Source: Bdellovibrionaceae bacterium UBA2316 (lineage in GTDB: Bacteria > Bdellovibrionota > Bdellovibrionia > Bdellovibrionales > Bdellovibrionaceae). Taken from it: 64,000 nt of DNA. A program made the position numbers and the translations under genes. Every line of letters starts with the position of its first letter. Positions within the stretch are counted from its first letter, which is position 1. Where the stretch lies: NCBI GenBank assembly GCA_002345205.1, contig DDVI01000053.1, positions 1 through 64,000 of the forward strand, in the 5' to 3' direction. Below the pieces are notes generated by a model, which saw only the letters and a list, made by a program, of their open reading frames with translations, had not been told where the DNA came from and searched no databases. Below, piece after piece: positions 1 through 8,536 of this stretch.

Positions 1-149
1 CGCACCAAAATTCACTCGTTATTTCAAGAACTTAATAAAAATCAGAAAGTTTGAAAGTACGTCACCGGTAGCCTTTTTGTTTTCGCATTTTATTGCATTT
101 GACGATTTTATTTTGATTTGGCGTTGTGAATTTAAATAGCAAAAAAAAA

Positions 150-170
150 GCCCAGATTTTTAGTCTGGGC
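150..170. terminator. Bidirectional intrinsic terminator
   Basis: A 7-bp perfect stem (GCCCAGA at 150-156, TCTGGGC at 164-170) has a run of A before it and a run of T after it, so it can act in both directions. It lies just past the stop codon of the minus-strand recombinase-like gene and would also end any transcript entering from the left edge. Confidence 0.8.
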
Positions 171-191
171 TTTTTTCGACCTTCTCTATAA

Positions 192-767
192 CTAATCCTC
201 TCTTTTAAATGAGGCTAAGAATGGATCAGATTTCTGATTAATATATTGTAATGTCGTCTCGTATTTCTGATGTAAACAACACATTTGCAAAAGGTATGGA
301 TTGCGATCATACCAATCTTTCAAATGCAATGCTCCTATCGTCGCGTATGAATGCTTCCAATCATGGGGAGTTAGGGATTTAAATCCACATTCTTTGGCAA
401 TTTCAGCCCACCAATCGGCCACTGTCCGTGGGCTGCAATTTAGAATTCGATCATTCGGTCTAAGATTACTAATCAGAAATTTAGTAACATCACAAAGTAT
501 ATCTTTAGATGGTTGAATGAAAGGTAGCTTGATAGTGCCTACAAAAGTTTTAGTACTGTTTTCTAAAGTCACGGTTCCTTTAACTCCACGACTCCAACCC
601 GGCACTATATTGTCACAAGTTTCAAAATGCGGTACCTCCGCGCCTGGTTGCAGATTCTTTACTCGCATTCCTAATAAATTTCCTCTTAAAATTATGAAAT
701 GGATTACATTAAAAAGAGTTGGGCAGTCGTATAGCGCAACTGGCATATTTAACATGGGACAGGTCAT
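192..767 (-). CDS. Tyrosine recombinase-like catalytic domain, probably a remnant
   Basis: The 191-residue product resembles only the catalytic half of phage-integrase-type recombinases. An ILRGNLLGMRV stretch near residues 27-36 matches the motif that carries the first catalytic Arg. HDWKHSYAT near residue 139 matches the HxxR box, but with Lys in the Arg position. LHQKYETTLQYIN near residue 165 matches the His/Tyr-nucleophile box. No N-terminal DNA-binding domain is present, and an in-frame stop lies two codons upstream of the ATG, so it is probably truncated. The family assignment is from motif order; the Lys substitution makes activity doubtful. It could be a decayed integrase or a distant phage protein. 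Confidence 0.5.
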   Translation of the reverse strand: MTCPMLNMPVALYDCPTLFNVIHFIILRGNLLGMRVKNLQPGAEVPHFETCDNIVPGWSRGVKGTVTLENSTKTFVGTIKLPFIQPSKDILCDVTKFLISNLRPNDRILNCSPRTVADWWAEIAKECGFKSLTPHDWKHSYATIGALHLKDWYDRNPYLLQMCCLHQKYETTLQYINQKSDPFLASFKRED

Positions 768-923
768 GGATTATCGCTTTCGTGCCTATCCTGTCCAATT
801 TTTGCCCCAACAGTAAGCACATAAAATCCAGCGAAAAATATGTGTTGATTTTGATTTCGCTGTTTAGGATATTTATAGTCTACGAAATGTTCAACAATGA
901 CGTTGAATTAAAAAAGGATCATT

Positions 924-1385
924 ATGAAAAAGATCGTTATCTCATTATTATCATTGGGATTAGCAATGACGGCTCATTCTGCAGGTGCTCAAGCTGGCGG
1001 ACTTAAAGGAACTGGCGTTTACGGCGTAGCTGGTTGCGGTTTAGGCTCTATGGTATTAGGAAATCAAGACGGTGTTATGCAGGTTATCGCGGCAACACTA
1101 AATGGAACAGGCGTGCAAACGTTCGGTATCACATCGGGTACCTCTAACTGCGGTAAAGGTTTGTTTGCTAAAGCAGAAGTAAACTCATTCATCCAGTCTA
1201 ATTCTGTTGCTCTTGAAAACGATATCGTTCGTGGTCAAGGTGAAACTCTAAGCACTTTGAATCAAATGCTTGGTTGTGGTGCTGAATTCGGTAACACTCT
1301 ACAAAACAATTACAAACAAATTTATGCTCCAGACGCTAACGCATCTGAAAAAATCTCGGCTTTAGCACAATCTTGCCAAGGTTAA
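924..1385 (+). CDS. DUF3015 family secreted protein
   Basis: A 153-residue protein with a clear signal peptide (MKKIVISLLSLGLAMTAHSA) and four cysteines, giving a small exported, probably disulfide-bonded protein. The segments GCGLGSMVLGNQ, VQTFGITSGTSNC and the C-terminal region are typical of DUF3015, a family without known function that is common in Gram-negative bacteria. The start is supported by AAAGGATCATT directly before ATG. It is followed by its own terminator hairpin (1410-1433), so it is probably transcribed alone. Confidence 0.85.
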   Translation: MKKIVISLLSLGLAMTAHSAGAQAGGLKGTGVYGVAGCGLGSMVLGNQDGVMQVIAATLNGTGVQTFGITSGTSNCGKGLFAKAEVNSFIQSNSVALENDIVRGQGETLSTLNQMLGCGAEFGNTLQNNYKQIYAPDANASEKISALAQSCQG

Positions 1386-3310
1386 TTTTTAAACTTCTTA
1401 AAAGTTTCAATAGCCTCACTTATGTGGGGCTATTTGTTTTTTGGGTTCATGCTGTATCCGCAAGTTCCCCAATGACCGAGTCTCAGGCTTTGCAGAAAGC
1501 CAAAGAGATGAAATGGTTCCAAGATCCTCAATGGCTTCGGCTTGGGCAATTCCAGAAGCAATTCTTGGGCGGTTATCAAAGCCCCGCAGAATCCCGTAAA
1601 TTCTTTCTAGCTGACGACGGAAAAACTAATCCTGAAAATGAACTCTTTGCCACGATTCAGGAACTGTTTCGAAACTCGAAAACGATAAAATCCCAGGATG
1701 GACGTTTTGAAGATCCCGTAGCGTGTGTGTTTCCCGCTCGGAAATTATGGCTTGAAAATAAAATCGGACAGTCATTGCCAGCAGTTACCTGCGATCGCTA
1801 TGCACGATTTAAAGAGATTATTCAGCCAAATTCACTCACGTATGTTTTTTCATCTTACTATATGAATAATCCTGCCTCCGCATTTGGGCATACGTTTTTA
1901 CGTATCAATAAGGCCCCGTCCGCACGCGATGGCGAGCGGTATGAACTGTCTGACTACGGTGTGAGTTACGCGGCGATGAAAGTGTCTGATAACCCATTTG
2001 TGTATTCATTTATGGGCGTGTCCGGTTTGATGCCGGGAACATTTGAGATCAATCCGTATTACTACAAAGTTCGCGAGTACAACGATTTTGAATCCAGAGA
2101 TTTATGGGAATACGATTTAGACTTAAAACCATCTGAAGTTGAAATGGTCGTTGCCTATATTTGGGAACTGCTGGATGTTAATTTCAATTATCACTATTTT
2201 AGCCAGAATTGTTCGTATCGTATTTTGTCAATTTTAGAAACCGCACGTCCGGAGCTGAATCTGACAGCGAGTTTAAAAACACAAGTGATGCCAGGTGATA
2301 CCGTGCAAACGTTGTATCAGCAGCCAGGTTTAGTGACGAATGTTCATTTTCGTCCTTCCGTACGTTCGATTTTTGATCAACGTTATAATGAACTTAATGA
2401 CACTCAAAAAAAACAAATACGTCGCTTTGCTAAATCTGAGTTTGTTGATGAGCTTGTTAAAAATCTGGATAAAGACGAACAAAGAAAAAACTTAGATGCG
2501 GCCATGGACTACATTGATTTTCGCTATCCAAAAGAGGTGATGACGAAAACAGGAAAGTACGCGTTCAAAAAAGAAATTCTATCCCGTCGCGCAGAACTCG
2601 GCGGGCAGTCGGCCCCTATCAAAGTTCAAGCGCCTGCTCAGGAAGCGCCCCATGTAGCACACGGTTCACGACGTTTAGGCATGGGTTATCGCGAATGGAA
2701 TAAAGAAAATTCGTATCTGCTGGATTTTAAATTATCCTTGCATGATCTATTAGATAAGAAATTTGGATATCCACCAACCGCACAAATTACGATGGGACAT
2801 TTTGGTTTAGCATGGAATTCTGCTGCCAAAAGTCTTTCTTTAGACTACGCCACTTTGTACGAAGTGATTTCGCTTTCGCCGATTAATGACTTTAGTAATT
2901 CTTCATCTTGGCGGTTAAAATGGTCTGTCGAACAAGGTTATGAAAGTGCGTGTGATAAACTATGTAGATGGACCGAATTAAGCGGTGGTACGGGAGTAGC
3001 ATTCACAGTATTTTCCAATATAGATCTGAGTGCATGGTTTAGAATCACAACGCTGACAAGTCCCGATTTTAAAGACGATCAATGGCGAATTGGTGCAGGA
3101 CCAGCAGTCCTTGTCCGTTGGTCATATGACGACGTATCGCTTTTGGCAGAATCCTATTATCGCTATGATTATAAAAGCAAACTCCACGAATTTAGAAAAA
3201 ATTCTATCGGCTTGAATTATACATTCAGTAAGTCTCTTAGCATGAGGGTACACGGTGAATTCTTGGATCAAATTCACCGCAGTGAAGCGCGATTGCTGTA
3301 TTATTATTAG
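1373..3310 (+). CDS. DUF4105 (Lnb N-terminal domain-like) exported protein
   Basis: A 645-residue protein whose residues about 150-300 match DUF4105, a periplasmic domain found at the N-terminus of lacto-N-biosidase-like proteins. It shows the conserved SAFGHTFLRIN segment (His about 173) and a later QNCSYR motif. The C-terminal 200 residues are rich in alternating hydrophobic and aromatic residues and end in LLYYY, as in outer-membrane beta-barrels. A hydrophobic leader ending HAVSA suggests a signal peptide. The ATG at 1373 overlaps the preceding gene by 13 bases and has no clear ribosome site; a GTG at 1424 is an alternative. The function is not known. Confidence 0.8.
   Translation: MPRLIFKLLKSFNSLTYVGLFVFWVHAVSASSPMTESQALQKAKEMKWFQDPQWLRLGQFQKQFLGGYQSPAESRKFFLADDGKTNPENELFATIQELFRNSKTIKSQDGRFEDPVACVFPARKLWLENKIGQSLPAVTCDRYARFKEIIQPNSLTYVFSSYYMNNPASAFGHTFLRINKAPSARDGERYELSDYGVSYAAMKVSDNPFVYSFMGVSGLMPGTFEINPYYYKVREYNDFESRDLWEYDLDLKPSEVEMVVAYIWELLDVNFNYHYFSQNCSYRILSILETARPELNLTASLKTQVMPGDTVQTLYQQPGLVTNVHFRPSVRSIFDQRYNELNDTQKKQIRRFAKSEFVDELVKNLDKDEQRKNLDAAMDYIDFRYPKEVMTKTGKYAFKKEILSRRAELGGQSAPIKVQAPAQEAPHVAHGSRRLGMGYREWNKENSYLLDFKLSLHDLLDKKFGYPPTAQITMGHFGLAWNSAAKSLSLDYATLYEVISLSPINDFSNSSSWRLKWSVEQGYESACDKLCRWTELSGGTGVAFTVFSNIDLSAWFRITTLTSPDFKDDQWRIGAGPAVLVRWSYDDVSLLAESYYRYDYKSKLHEFRKNSIGLNYTFSKSLSMRVHGEFLDQIHRSEARLLYYY
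1410..1439 (+). terminator. Intrinsic terminator of the DUF3015 gene
   Basis: A 10-bp stem with one G-U pair (1410-1419 with 1424-1433, loop TTAT) is followed by TTGTTTTTT. It lies inside what would be the signal-peptide coding region of the next gene, so read-through or a later start is needed for that gene. Confidence 0.7.
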
Positions 3311-3387
3311 CCGAGGCAGTACTGCTGCCAAATCCATATGTATAACCTCTGCGGATGGATTTTACGCCTTTTGCAGTTTTTTATACT

Positions 3388-3419
3388 CCTCACTTGGGGC
3401 TATATAGTCCTAAGTGAGG
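3388..3419 (+). terminator. Terminator-like hairpin after the DUF4105 gene
   Basis: CCTCACTT (3388-3395) pairs with AAGTGAGG (3412-3419), 8 bp with a 16-base loop, followed by a weak T-rich tail. It sits between two convergent genes. The poor tail keeps confidence low. Confidence 0.35.
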
Positions 3420-3492
3420 TCTTTGTGGTGTATCAATGTATAGCAAAGTTACTCTGGTTTCTTTGTAGTGGGATCAAAATGAGACATTAAAA

Positions 3493-3948
3493 TTAAGCGT
3501 ACTTATACTGGGTAAGGTACTCTGAAATTTTTAATGTTCTATAGTTTCCATCATCGTCATCGTCGTCTAATAATTTTGCAAGCACCTTCATGGCATCAGT
3601 GGTTGTGAAAATTCCTACGACTTCGCGGTTGTAGTTTACAATGACCGTGCTTCCAATTTTTGTATCAGCCATTTCTTTGACAACGGTTTGCAAACTTGTA
3701 TCCGGAAACACAGAGTAAGGATTTGGTGTCATGATATCTGAGACAGGGTTCGTTCCTTTAATGTTGGAACTAAATAGTCTAGAAAAATCACGATCAGATA
3801 AAATTCCGACCAAGTTGTCGGAAGCGTTTGTGACGGGTAAATGCCGCATACCCCAGATTTGCATAACTTCCCTGGCCTCGTTTATGGCAACGTGATCGCT
3901 AATTCTAACCGGCGCCTTTGTCATTTCTTTTGCTATTGTTTTTGTCAT
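3493..3948 (-). CDS. Two-CBS-domain protein
   Basis: About 151 residues comprising two tandem CBS motifs. The first has HLPVTNASDNLVGILSDRD, the second STVIVNYNREVVGIFTTTD. CBS pairs bind adenine nucleotides or similar ligands and act as regulatory modules. An acidic run of six Asp follows the second motif. A longer frame begins upstream at 4047, but GGAGAGGAACT immediately before the ATG at 3948 (MTKTIAKEM) identifies that as the start. There is no catalytic domain, so it probably acts as a stand-alone ligand-sensing subunit; the partner is unknown. Confidence 0.85.
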   Translation of the reverse strand: MTKTIAKEMTKAPVRISDHVAINEAREVMQIWGMRHLPVTNASDNLVGILSDRDFSRLFSSNIKGTNPVSDIMTPNPYSVFPDTSLQTVVKEMADTKIGSTVIVNYNREVVGIFTTTDAMKVLAKLLDDDDDDGNYRTLKISEYLTQYKYA

Positions 3949-4054
3949 AGTTCCTCTCCATTGTGAAAAGAAGAGTTGCAACAGATTGGCCATGCCTGAA
4001 TTCGAATATATTTTCTTTAAAATAAAATTTGTGACAGAATTTCCCAAAACTCAG

Positions 4055-4771
4055 CTAAATACGGTCCGATTTGGCAAATGGTTCTATTTTTAATTCGTCG
4101 GCCGTAATTTGCAAAGCGATCTTACGTGCGTCTTTGTAGAACTCATGTTTTTTGGAAATCCATTCGCCCCAGGCTTCGTGAATAAAGAAATCGCGTTCCT
4201 CGGGTTCAATTTCTTCGCTCATCGCTGCTTGGCAATAACTAAGGGTGTTTTCATTAAAATTCATGGTCTCTAAAACTCGGCACGCCAGTGTCCACTCGAA
4301 TTGATTCAAATAATCTTCAACCTGTTTCCAAAAATCGAGTCCTTGTTGTCCCCGGGTGCTCTTACAAAAATAAGATGTGCATACGCCCGGTCGATACGCC
4401 CAAATAGAGCACTGGTTTTTGACTCCATCGAAAAATGGGCACAGTAGTTCTGATCGTTTACCAAAACCAACGGCACCAAAAGAAGAAATTTTATCTTGCT
4501 CTGCCATCGACGGATATAGACCGACCGGAAGATAAATACCGCGAGATTCTGCTTTATTTAGCTCTTCGGGAGTCAAAGCGCCTAAGCTAAAGTTCGGAAG
4601 ATACGGAAAATATGTGCAGCATTTTAAATGATTCAGGAACGGTCCTGGATCGCGGGTTATGCCCGACGGATTGACCATGGCGCATTGATCACACGTGGCC
4701 AAGGTTTCAGACGGAACCTCGGGAAGCAGTGCCTTTAGCCATGGTTCATAAGCTTGGGGATAGGTTTTCAT
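4055..4771 (-). CDS. Cysteine-rich metal-binding protein, YkgJ-like, second of a pair
   Basis: About 238 residues when started at the ATG that overlaps the upstream stop codon as ATGA (4769-4771); a longer frame to 4867 exists but shadows the preceding gene. Cysteines occur in CDQC, KCCTYFPYLP, LCPFF, CSIWAYRPGVC and YFC motifs. This resembles the CxxC...CC...CxxYxxRPxxCxxF arrangement of the YkgJ Zn/Fe-chelating cluster family. It is translationally coupled to the neighbouring YkgJ-type gene, so the two may work together. The biochemical role of the family is unclear. Confidence 0.75.
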   Translation of the reverse strand: MKTYPQAYEPWLKALLPEVPSETLATCDQCAMVNPSGITRDPGPFLNHLKCCTYFPYLPNFSLGALTPEELNKAESRGIYLPVGLYPSMAEQDKISSFGAVGFGKRSELLCPFFDGVKNQCSIWAYRPGVCTSYFCKSTRGQQGLDFWKQVEDYLNQFEWTLACRVLETMNFNENTLSYCQAAMSEEIEPEERDFFIHEAWGEWISKKHEFYKDARKIALQITADELKIEPFAKSDRI

Positions 4772-5172
4772 GGCGCCTTTGGTTTTTGTGGGCAATACCC
4801 ATGACGCCAGCCCATACGCAGAGGGAACTCTCTGCATACTAGAGGACGTTTCGTATACACAATGCACTTGTTATCGATCAAAAATCTGCATTTACCATCG
4901 CGAGTCTGTTTAAGGGCGAAGAGTCCTGATTCATTCCGGTACGCCGTAATTATTTTTTCTTTTATGAGACGGGCCGTTACGTTTTTAAGTGGTTCGCTTA
5001 AATCGTCATCGGACACCAGACCTAGCTCAACCATATCTTCCCACCGAATTTCAATCGGCATAGTACAACATGTAGCCGCGCATGTTTTGCAGCTTGTTTT
5101 AGTGAACTTTTTCCATGTGTCGGGATTTTCTTTATCGACTAAGTCGTCTATTTTATTTTTTAATTTCGCCAT
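4768..5172 (-). CDS. YkgJ family cysteine-cluster protein
   Basis: About 134 residues with the family's cysteine cluster: CKTCAATCC near the N-terminus, then GKCRFLIDNKCIVYTKRPLVC. This is the classic CxxCxxxCC...C...CxxYxxRPxxC arrangement, thought to bind zinc or iron. The start is taken at MAKLKNK (5172); the ATG four codons upstream at 5184 is possible. It overlaps the next cysteine-rich gene as ATGA, indicating coupled translation. It belongs to a minus-strand group with the M23 peptidase gene upstream. Confidence 0.8.
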   Translation of the reverse strand: MAKLKNKIDDLVDKENPDTWKKFTKTSCKTCAATCCTMPIEIRWEDMVELGLVSDDDLSEPLKNVTARLIKEKIITAYRNESGLFALKQTRDGKCRFLIDNKCIVYTKRPLVCREFPLRMGWRHGYCPQKPKAP

Positions 5173-5190
5173 AGGTGTGCGCAAGGGGCC

Positions 5191-6291
5191 TTATTGCATA
5201 ACTCCAGAAAATTTAGTCGTATTTCCAGCCGTGTCTGAAACAGCAATCACAAACGGTCCGCGAGCAGGCGGAACGTTTAAACGCATCAGGAAAAGTCCTT
5301 TTCCATACTGTCCTGTCGTAGAAAGCACTTTTCCGCTTGGGGTCCTTAATTTAGAAACAAACACTTGGCGTATGTCAGGCCATTTATTGTCGGGGCCAAT
5401 CAAGGCTTTTCGAAAATCCCACGCAAATAATTCTCGAGTGTTGAATTGAATACCGACAAACGGCGGAGTCTGCACATAAACACTGTTATCACGCGTTTCC
5501 GTCGTTGCTACCACAGCATACTGCAAAGGTCCGCTCACAGTTCCGCCATTTACAAGTTCAATGACGGAGCCATCCGCGCGTACGCCATAAACGCCATGAA
5601 TCTTTGGCGCAATATGATCGGGAGGTGATACCGTATAAGCTTCTGGATTAATCACTAAGCCGTCTTGGCGAAGAATATTGTAATGAATATGATCATAGTC
5701 ACTTGGCCAAGGAATAACCGAACCGACAACAGTGCCTTCCTGAACAACAACATTTCCTTTATTCAGAGCTTGAATTGTTTCTTTGGGAAGATTCATAGAG
5801 TCAACGTGATGAAGTTCAAAACGGTAGCCATCGGTCGTTGTTTTCGCCAGCTCAAAATACAAATCGTCATGAGGTTTCCCGTTCCAAGGAATCCAATGCT
5901 TTACTTCAGAGCCATCTGGATTGTCGGAATAGCTATAGTAACCACCCTCGAGGACACCTGTGACGGGTGCTTTAACAAAGGACTTGGCTGGGGATCGTAA
6001 ATCACAGCCTTTGTGGTAGTAAGGCAGAGCCAGGCCATATTGTTGATAATTAACGTAGTTTTGAGCAATCGTACGAGCGGCATCAACAAATTGCACAGGC
6101 CATTTTAAATTGTTTGGGGGTTCTGATCGGACGATGCGTTGCCCTCTGTAATGAGGAAATGAATTAAAAGGGCGATATCCCATTTTTTGTAAAACAGCGG
6201 CCGGCAAAACGCGTTCATCGGCGACGGACTGGTTGGCTCCAAACGCAAACGTCAAAAGTAGCGCTGTTAATAGAAAAAAGCGAGTGATCAT
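5191..6291 (-). CDS. Secreted M23 (LytM-type) metallopeptidase
   Basis: A 366-residue protein with a signal peptide (MITRFFLLTALLLTFAFGA). The LytM fold is visible as HKGCD (His93, Asp97), ELHH (His161/162) and DHIHYNI (His201, His203), which are the zinc ligands and catalytic histidines of M23 endopeptidases. M23 enzymes cut peptide cross-bridges of peptidoglycan. About 150 further residues follow the catalytic domain and look like a beta-rich accessory domain of unknown role. GGAGAGCCCA precedes the ATG. In predatory Bdellovibrio such enzymes may act on self or prey wall; nothing in the sequence decides which. Confidence 0.85.
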   Translation of the reverse strand: MITRFFLLTALLLTFAFGANQSVADERVLPAAVLQKMGYRPFNSFPHYRGQRIVRSEPPNNLKWPVQFVDAARTIAQNYVNYQQYGLALPYYHKGCDLRSPAKSFVKAPVTGVLEGGYYSYSDNPDGSEVKHWIPWNGKPHDDLYFELAKTTTDGYRFELHHVDSMNLPKETIQALNKGNVVVQEGTVVGSVIPWPSDYDHIHYNILRQDGLVINPEAYTVSPPDHIAPKIHGVYGVRADGSVIELVNGGTVSGPLQYAVVATTETRDNSVYVQTPPFVGIQFNTRELFAWDFRKALIGPDNKWPDIRQVFVSKLRTPSGKVLSTTGQYGKGLFLMRLNVPPARGPFVIAVSDTAGNTTKFSGVMQ

Positions 6292-6381
6292 TGGGCTCTC
6301 CTAGGAATGAAGAAGAGTATTAATGAAAATTTGCCAGAGTCAACGCTGTCTTTGGAAAGACAAAAAGGTTTGGGGTTTCAA

Positions 6382-7131
6382 TTAGGCAGGTAATGTCATT
6401 ATAAGCGGTTTACCTTTGGTGATGACCATCGTGTGTTCGTATTGGGCCGTGAATGTACCTGGCTTTGTAATCAGAGTCCAGCCATCTCCGTTTTCAAAAA
6501 CTTCGTGGGCTCCTGAGGAAATAAAGGGTTCGATGGTGATCACTTGATTTTTCTTTAAAATACGTGTGTCGCGTTTATCATAGTAACCGGCAATAAAGCC
6601 GGGTTCTTCATGTAGGGCGCGCCCAACACCATGACTTCCTAGATTTTCAATCACTGTTAAGCCATTTCGTAAGGCTTCTGTTTCAATCGCATGGCCAATG
6701 CGATTGATTCGGGCGCCCGCACGAGCTTCGATCATGGCGTTCTCTAACGCTTTTTTAGCCGCCGTGCAGATTCGCAAATAGAGTTTTGACTGTGGTGGAA
6801 TAATGGCCGAACCACCGGTATCTGCAAAATAGCCGTCGAGTTCCGCTGATACGTCGATATTTACAAGGTCTCCTGCGCGTAAAATCCTTGAACCAGGGAT
6901 GCCATGGGCGGCTTCTTCATTGACGCTGATGCAGGTAAAACCTGGGAAGTTATAAGTTAACTTAGGCGCTGATCGCGCTCCATGAAAATCTAGGAATTTG
7001 CCACCAATACCATCGAGTTCACCGGTTGTGATTCCCGGCTCAAGCTGTGAGTGCATGTGCTGAAGGCAGCGGGCAACTATTTTAACAATTTTTCGAAGGC
7101 TTTCTAAATCTTTTTCTGTAGTAATCGACAT
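6382..7131 (-). CDS. map: Methionine aminopeptidase, type I
   Basis: A 249-residue enzyme that removes the N-terminal Met from nascent proteins in the cytoplasm. All key residues are visible: substrate-binding His76 in EEAAHGIPG and metal ligands Asp93, Asp104, His167, Glu201 and Glu232 in NIDVSAELDGYFADTGGS, GSHGVG, TIEPF and YEHTMVI. The length is normal for type Ia enzymes without a zinc-finger extension. It appears monocistronic, with a gap of about 90 bases to the M23 gene. Confidence 0.95.
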   Translation of the reverse strand: MSITTEKDLESLRKIVKIVARCLQHMHSQLEPGITTGELDGIGGKFLDFHGARSAPKLTYNFPGFTCISVNEEAAHGIPGSRILRAGDLVNIDVSAELDGYFADTGGSAIIPPQSKLYLRICTAAKKALENAMIEARAGARINRIGHAIETEALRNGLTVIENLGSHGVGRALHEEPGFIAGYYDKRDTRILKKNQVITIEPFISSGAHEVFENGDGWTLITKPGTFTAQYEHTMVITKGKPLIMTLPA

Positions 7132-7291
7132 ATTTTTAAAGAATCCGTTTTAAAAGTTTATCACGATACTGATGGGTCGTATAGATCAAACTCGGCACTG
7201 AGTGAATCATTTTGAGTCGGTTAAAGTTTGGTCAAGTTTTTTTGCAGGCACTCCGATAATTAAGTAAGTTTAATATTCATCGGAGAGTAAA

Positions 7292-8371
7292 ATGAAGTTG
7301 TACGTTCGTTGCTTTACCTCAGTCACTTTTCTATTTTTAGCGTCCTGTGGTTCGAATTCCTCGCTTGTCTCAATCAGTGTTCCAAGTGTTGGTATCGACA
7401 CGGGCACTAATCCTGATAATTCTAATACGAATCCTGGAACGGGTGGTGATGGCAATTCTTCACCATCAGTGACAACGTGTCCGACTCATTTTATTAAAGT
7501 TCCAGCCAATACTGCTTTGGGCACTTCCGATTTCTGTCTTGCTAAATTTGAAATGAAAGCATCATTAAATGATGGAACTGCGGTTTTTGATGGAAACAAT
7601 AACGGTACGCCCTTAGATACTTCATTGCATAAGCCAGAATCACGTCCTGATGGAATTCCTTGGGTACGTATCACCCTTGCCCAAGCGGCCGCAGAGTGTG
7701 CAAGTTTAGGTACCGGTTATCACTTATCAACTTTGAAATAATGGCAGGCGGCGGCTTTAAATATTGAATCAGTCGCTTCCAATTGGAGCGGTAATTCAGT
7801 GGGCAGCGGAACGATTATCCGCGGACACTCTGATGGGGCGATTTCGGCATCTGCTGTTAGTTATGGTTACGCCGTGAGTACCACAGTTTATTTATTGGGG
7901 GCAAAAAATGCTTCTGACCCATTCGGCGGTACGGGGCAGACTTCAGGAAATCAAAAACGTACACATACGCTTTCAAATGGCGAAATTATTTGGGATATGC
8001 CGGGTAATGCTCGCGAGATCGTTGATCCCAATGGAAGTGCCGTCGGTGTGAACTATACGGGTCCGACTACTTCCGGTTTTTACGAGGTTTTAGGAGGCGA
8101 GTTATCATCAACGATTTCAAGTTTAACGTTTACATCCGGATCAGGGGGATTGTCGTTAGCGTTGTTTACGCCAACAACTGCAGCGCTAACAAATACTTCT
8201 CACGAAATTGGGCGGGCCTATATCAATAGTGGTGCGCGAACAGATCGAATGATCACGCGCGGAGGAAATTTTAGCAGTAGTAATAGTCCTGGTTTATTTG
8301 CTGTCGATTTTGATTCTGCGACTACGGGAACGTCGTCATCAGCGAGTTTTCGATGTGTAAAGAGTTTATAA
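7292..8371 (+). pseudogene. Formylglycine-enzyme-like (SUMF1-type) lipoprotein split by one stop codon
   Basis: One reading frame runs through the whole region but carries a single TAA at 7739-7741. The first part has a lipoprotein signal ending FLFLASC and a low-complexity Asn/Gly/Thr linker. The second part ends in ITRGGNFSSS and SFRCVKSL, the C-terminal signature of the FGE-sulfatase/SUMF1 fold. The sequence around the stop reads STLK-stop-WQAAAL, as if a sense codon such as GAA had become TAA. A GTG at 7799 could restart translation but would leave the second half unexported. Such exported proteins usually lack proven enzyme activity. Confidence 0.75.
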
Positions 8372-8536
8372 ACTGAATTTTTTGAACCTCATAGGGTTGC
8401 TAAAGAAAGTTTCCCAGTCCATAGTCCTTTGTCTTCCTGCATTCAAGCCTTGATCTCTGTCTAATTTTCACTGGATCAAAATCGAGAGTGTTGCGTGTTT
8501 GATACAATCTTAGGCATTCACTCGCAATAATGAAAT

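Noticed and set aside
1..54. Open frame from the left edge to a TGA at 52-54
   Set aside because: Only 17 codons with no recognisable motif; could be the end of a gene outside the window but cannot be supported.
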